Shown piece after piece: positions 60,865 to 64,000 of a stretch of DNA of 64,000 nucleotides. Below the pieces are notes generated by a model. The model was not told the origin of the DNA. It did no database searches and saw only the letters and a list, made by a program, of their open reading frames with translations. Every line of letters begins with the position of its first letter. Within the stretch, counting starts at the first letter, position 1. Location of the stretch: assembly GCA_947652115.1 (NCBI GenBank), contig OX393564.1:14422416-14486415 (forward strand), read 5' to 3'. A program made the position numbers and the translations under genes. Source of the stretch: Blastomussa wellsi (taxonomy: Eukaryota > Cnidaria > Anthozoa > Scleractinia > Plerogyridae).

Positions 60865-62055
60865 TTAATTTAATCTCCCCAAATTCGATATCAGGGATAA
60901 CGTTCTTCTTGAGTTTATAATTTGCCATGTTCTGCGTGGATCGTTTAAATTAGCAGCTAGATTGTCTTTAAAATATTTCTGTTTGGAGTATTTAATTGCG
61001 TTTTTAACTTCATTTCTCGCTGCTTTGAAATCAGCCCAATGCAATTGATTTTTGGTTCGTTCAGCTCTCTTTTTAAGAAAGTCCCTTTTGCGCATTTTGT
61101 GAATTAATTCATATGTTATCCAAGGAGACTTCTTATTCCCAATTCGCTTAGTTTTCATTGGAGCATGCTTATTTAAGCAGCTGAGTAGCCGATTCTTCCA
61201 AGTTTTCCACATCTCGTTTGGGTCAGAGTACTGACTGATATTATCCCATAGCTGTTGGTTTACATCTTTCAAAAACTCCTCCCTGTTGAAATTTTTAAGA
61301 CTTCGAGTGGTGATAATTTTGACACCCCCTGGATTAGTATAGTGAGTTTTACGAATTAAGCAAACAAGGGAGTAATCACTGATTTCGAGAGGCACAACTC
61401 CTGATCTAACTATTTTCTCTGGTGTGTTGGTAATACATAAGTCGATTAAAGACTGAGATTGAGCTGTTACTCTCGTTGGCTCCGTGATCAATTGACTTAA
61501 GCCATAAATATCACAAATGTTGAGTAGCTTCACGGAGTTAGGATCCGTGACGCCTGGTAACATATTTGTGTTCATATCACCGCCGAGATAGAGCTCTAAG
61601 TTTGAGCCATCAATTTTACCAATGAAATTCTCAAAATCATTGAACACGTCAGCAGAAGTATTTGGGGGCTTATACCAGGTGCTAACAAGAAATGGCCTAG
61701 AGTGAGGTTTGCAAATTTCAACAGTTAGGCATTCGAGCCTGTCAATCGAAAGATCCTGGTGAACCTTGAAATTTAGATTACAACGTAAGTAGAAGCAAAC
61801 CCCAGCGCCGATTCGGCCGTTGACCAACCTGTCTTTCCGAATAATTTCATACCCCGGTACATAGACTTCATGATCGTCAATTGAACTATCCAATTTAGAT
61901 TCACTGATAGCAAAAACATCAATTTTAGAATCTTGCGTAAATACTCTAAGTTCATCTATATGAGCCATAAGGCTATTAACATTTAAGCAGGCAATAACTG
62001 GACCACGGCTAAACTTAGAGGACTTACAGTTTAAACCATTCAACAAAGAACTCAC
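60865..62055 (-). pseudogene. LINE endonuclease domain (APE type)
   Basis: 396 codons. Blocks: CLNVNSLMAHIDELRVF, ISESKLDSSI (Glu), STWYKPPN, YLGGDMNTN (Asp, Asn), SLIDLCITN and EISDYSLVCLI. The last is normally SDH, so the catalytic His is a Tyr here. The C-terminal half (PWITYELIHKMRKRDFLKK, YSKQKYFKDNL) is the linker before the RT. A frameshift follows. Confidence 0.82.
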
Positions 62056-62085
62056 GGTTACCTCGCACCCCCTTACGGCAGGATC

Positions 62086-62692
62086 CTAATGACTATGGGT
62101 ATAAGAATACAAGGTCTTCCTCAGGAGAGAGGTTCCAGCTCTGTTCAGGTGAAGACGGCTTCTGTTCAGGTGTTTATCGGCGGTAATATTGATGTGATCA
62201 ATAAAACCCCAGTCATTTTGACGGCAGAACTTGCGTAATGTCTTGTTGACTTCAGAGACTCTTTTAGCCAACTCAGAGTCGTCTGTACGAGTTGTTAGAC
62301 TGGAGATTGCAGGCGAAATTCCTTCCTGATCGACTTTACGTGCGAGATCGACGATTTCCTCGGCACATTCACGAGGAGAGCCAGTTGATCTAAGGTTATT
62401 GGTTCCCATCAGAGAATCGGGTTTCCGTCTTAGGAGCGGCCTGATGTGGTCGGCCATATCAGCTGTTGAACAGCCAGGAAAGAAACTTGTACTTTAGAAT
62501 TAGCGCCCGACAATCTGCGACCTTGCACGTGCTTAAGGATGGAATCGCCAGCGATGTTAGTGGATCGACATTCATTTACGGTCTTATTTGATTCGGAATT
62601 GTTGCTTCCACTTCTGGTCGATTCATTTCTTGGTGGCCTGTTTTCACTGTTGGAATTGTTTAATCGTCGATTACCAGTTCTCGACTGTTAAG
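62086..62692 (-). pseudogene. LINE ORF1 remnant with SGNH/GDSL-type esterase
   Basis: The open frame begins after a stop near 62693; its native start is missing. Esterase blocks are AGDSILKHVQGRRLSG (block I, catalytic Ser), MGTNNL (block III; the usual preceding His/Val residues are altered) and HINITADKHLNRSRLHLNRAG (block V, Asp/His). Such esterases occur in ORF1 of CR1-type LINEs, where they may bind or modify membranes or particles; the role is not settled. Confidence 0.75.
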
Positions 62693-62695
62693 TAC

Positions 62696-62835
62696 TGGAA
62701 CTTTAATGACCACAACAGCTACAACTGTATCGAGCACATGGCGGACGCGTTCTCGATCATCCGACAATCTTACGTAACAACACGTGAACGGGCAACACTT
62801 GCCCCCAGACTCCACGCGGGAGTAAATACACCACA
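62696..62835 (-). repeat. Ty3/gypsy element 3' LTR, start
   Basis: On the minus strand the LTR starts TGTGGTGTATTTACTCCCGC at 62835, directly after the polypurine tract AGGAAGGGGGAGA (62836-62848). Its other end is not defined because the CR1-like LINE begins near 62695. Confidence 0.65.
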
Positions 62836-62848
62836 TCTCCCCCTTCCT

Positions 62849-63003
62849 AGTTAACCCTACAAATGAAGGCAGTTTACGTTAACGACCTCATAGCAACTAG
62901 TAATGCTCATGGACTAAAAGTCACTAATAATGTCCAAGTCAATCCTAACAGTTCAAGTCTAAACAGAACTTTAGATTGTTTCAATTAATCTGTCCGGAGC
63001 CTT
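62849..63003 (-). other. Ty3/gypsy 3' untranslated stretch
   Basis: Sequence between the integrase stop and the polypurine tract; no feature other than the tract was seen. Confidence 0.5.
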
Positions 63004-64000
63004 TCACACTCTAGAGGATCGGCGAAGTGGGGGGCAGACCGCTTCTGAAGATTGTGTGACAACAGGTGGAGCCTTGTCTATGGCTGGGACTTCCTCCTGT
63101 GCCTGCCTTTGGCCTGACTCCATCTCACCACGTACATCTGCTGGACTAACTGATGGCGCCTGTGAAAGGCTTGGAGCACACACGCTAAGTGAAATAGCTA
63201 GTGGAATATCGGAGGGGTTGTCCTGAGATTCCATTTCTCTGCTAGGGCCAGGTACTGCTCTGTCCATACTGTCCCGTCTCACGTGATCGACGTGACGCTT
63301 CCACACCCTTCCATCGTTCAGCACAACCACGTACGACCTCGGTCCGCTTCGCTCAGCCACCGAGCCTGGCCACCAGGTGTGCTCTTTTCTGAGGTCTTTC
63401 ACTAGGACCCTGTCACCTGGGAAGAACTCTCTGAACTTCGAGTGCACATCGTGCGTTGACTTCTGCTTAGCTTGGGAATCCATGACCTTCTCTCCCACAT
63501 TTGGACGAAGGAGGGATAACCGAGTTCGACGTTCGCGGCTCAGGAACAGACTAGCGGGAGTTCTACCGGGCGTAGGATGCTTTGTTGACCGATACGTTAG
63601 CAGAAAGTTTTCAATTCGCTGCTGAATTGACAGTTTGCTGCCCTTGCAAGCCTTCATGTGGTTCTTAAATGACTGAACCATGCGCTCAGCTAGGCCATTG
63701 CTTGCTGCATGATAGGGTGCTACTCTTACGTGCTTTACACCATTCATCTTAAGAAAACGTGTAAACTCTTCGCTGCGAAACTGAGGCCCGTTATCGCTGA
63801 CACAGTGAACAGGCATTCCGTATTTGGCCGTTGTATTTCGCGGCATGTAGAAAATCTCGGGCCACCGGGAGTGTGCATTAACAAGAATGAAGTAGTGCCT
63901 CTTCTCATCTTCTGCGAAGTCGATGTGAATGCGATGCCATGGATTACTCGGCCACAACCAGGGTGCTAATGGAGCTGCCGCCGGTGGTTTTCTAATTTGC
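63004..64000 (-). pseudogene. Ty3/gypsy integrase, C-terminal part, running off the window
   Basis: The frame is open to the window edge. Core blocks: WHRIHIDFAED (first Asp), HCVSDNGPQFRSEEF (second Asp) and YHAASNGLAERMVQSFKNH (Glu). A C-terminal domain follows (GDRVLVKDLRKEHTWWPGSV, YVVVLNDGRVWKRHVDHVR) and a Pro/Ser-rich tail ending PPLRRSSRV. Only about 42 residues separate the two Asp, shorter than usual (near 57), and the block between HSRWPEI and YGMPVH is missing residues, so an internal deletion is likely. The rest of Pol lies beyond 64000. Confidence 0.85.

Larger units (their letters stand above)
59290..62695 (-). mobile_element. CR1-like LINE, 5'-truncated and decayed
   Basis: On the minus strand: an ORF1 remnant with an SGNH esterase (62086-62692), then an apurinic-type endonuclease (60865-62055), RT (60816-59506) and the C-terminal GAQLWNSLP block near 59430. 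The esterase in ORF1 points to the CR1/L2 group. It lies within or beside the LTR of the gypsy element. Frameshifts near 60900 and 60820 and a TGA at 60166-60168 make it inactive. Confidence 0.85.

Overview
The window is animal nuclear DNA, most likely from an anthozoan cnidarian such as a stony coral. The reasons are spliced host genes with short AT-rich introns and GT-AG borders, no operons, and a crowded mix of BEL/Pao, DIRS, Penelope-like, CR1-like, Ty3/gypsy and Polinton elements. The lineage is inferred; no marker in the window proves it.

Layout. (1) 1-14.7 kb holds the 3' part of a host gene on the + strand for a Rap1GAP-type GTPase activator: 18 coding exons between 325 and 13402, whose lengths sum to a multiple of three, then a 3' UTR with AATAAA at 14695-14700. 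Its introns carry SINEs, MITEs, a 190-bp tandem duplication and simple repeats. (2) 15.5-21.9 kb is a complete, very young BEL/Pao LTR retrotransposon on the - strand with a CTTGA target duplication, a PBS matching tRNA-Tyr, and a SINE fragment inside one LTR. (3) About 22.1-34.0 kb is a DIRS-like tyrosine-recombinase retrotransposon on the + strand, split by a second BEL/Pao element (22287-29845, target duplication ATTTT). The inserted BEL has near-identical LTRs but has lost its RT catalytic YxDD. (4) 34.26-41.43 kb holds a second host gene on the + strand: a signal-peptide exon followed by coiled-coil exons, most of them exactly 117 nt (39 codons). Its introns are full of Penelope-like remnants, including a textbook hammerhead ribozyme at 38051-38093. 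(5) 41638-57314 is a whole 15.7-kb Polinton/Maverick, a virus-like DNA transposon, lying just downstream of the last visible exon of that gene. (6) 57.3-64 kb holds a YY1-like-site region, duplicated exon-like sequence, a decayed CR1-like LINE (-) and the 3' end of a Ty3/gypsy element (-) that runs off the window.

Polinton in detail. The ~0.73/0.77-kb TIRs carry a complete small zinc-finger gene at both ends and a shared N-terminal leader. At the left the leader opens a small zinc-ribbon gene; at the right it leads into PolB. Inside, from left to right, are a regulatory-looking stretch with tandem octamers; a membrane protein with overlapping PSAP, PPxY and YPxL late-domain motifs (-); the minor capsid protein (-); a conserved Polinton protein (+, broken); a tail-anchored peptide (+); a long coiled-coil/membrane protein (-, broken); the major capsid protein (+, frameshifted near its end); the packaging ATPase (+); two small proteins (+); the integrase (+, frameshifted); and protein-primed-type DNA polymerase B (-, two frameshifts). 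No adenain-like protease was recognised. The TIRs are almost identical although the genes have many breaks, so the copy is either recent and already defective, homogenised by gene conversion, or marked by sequencing indels.

Limits. All calls come from reading the sequence; no database search was run. Intron/exon borders are predictions, and boundaries of decayed repeats are approximate.
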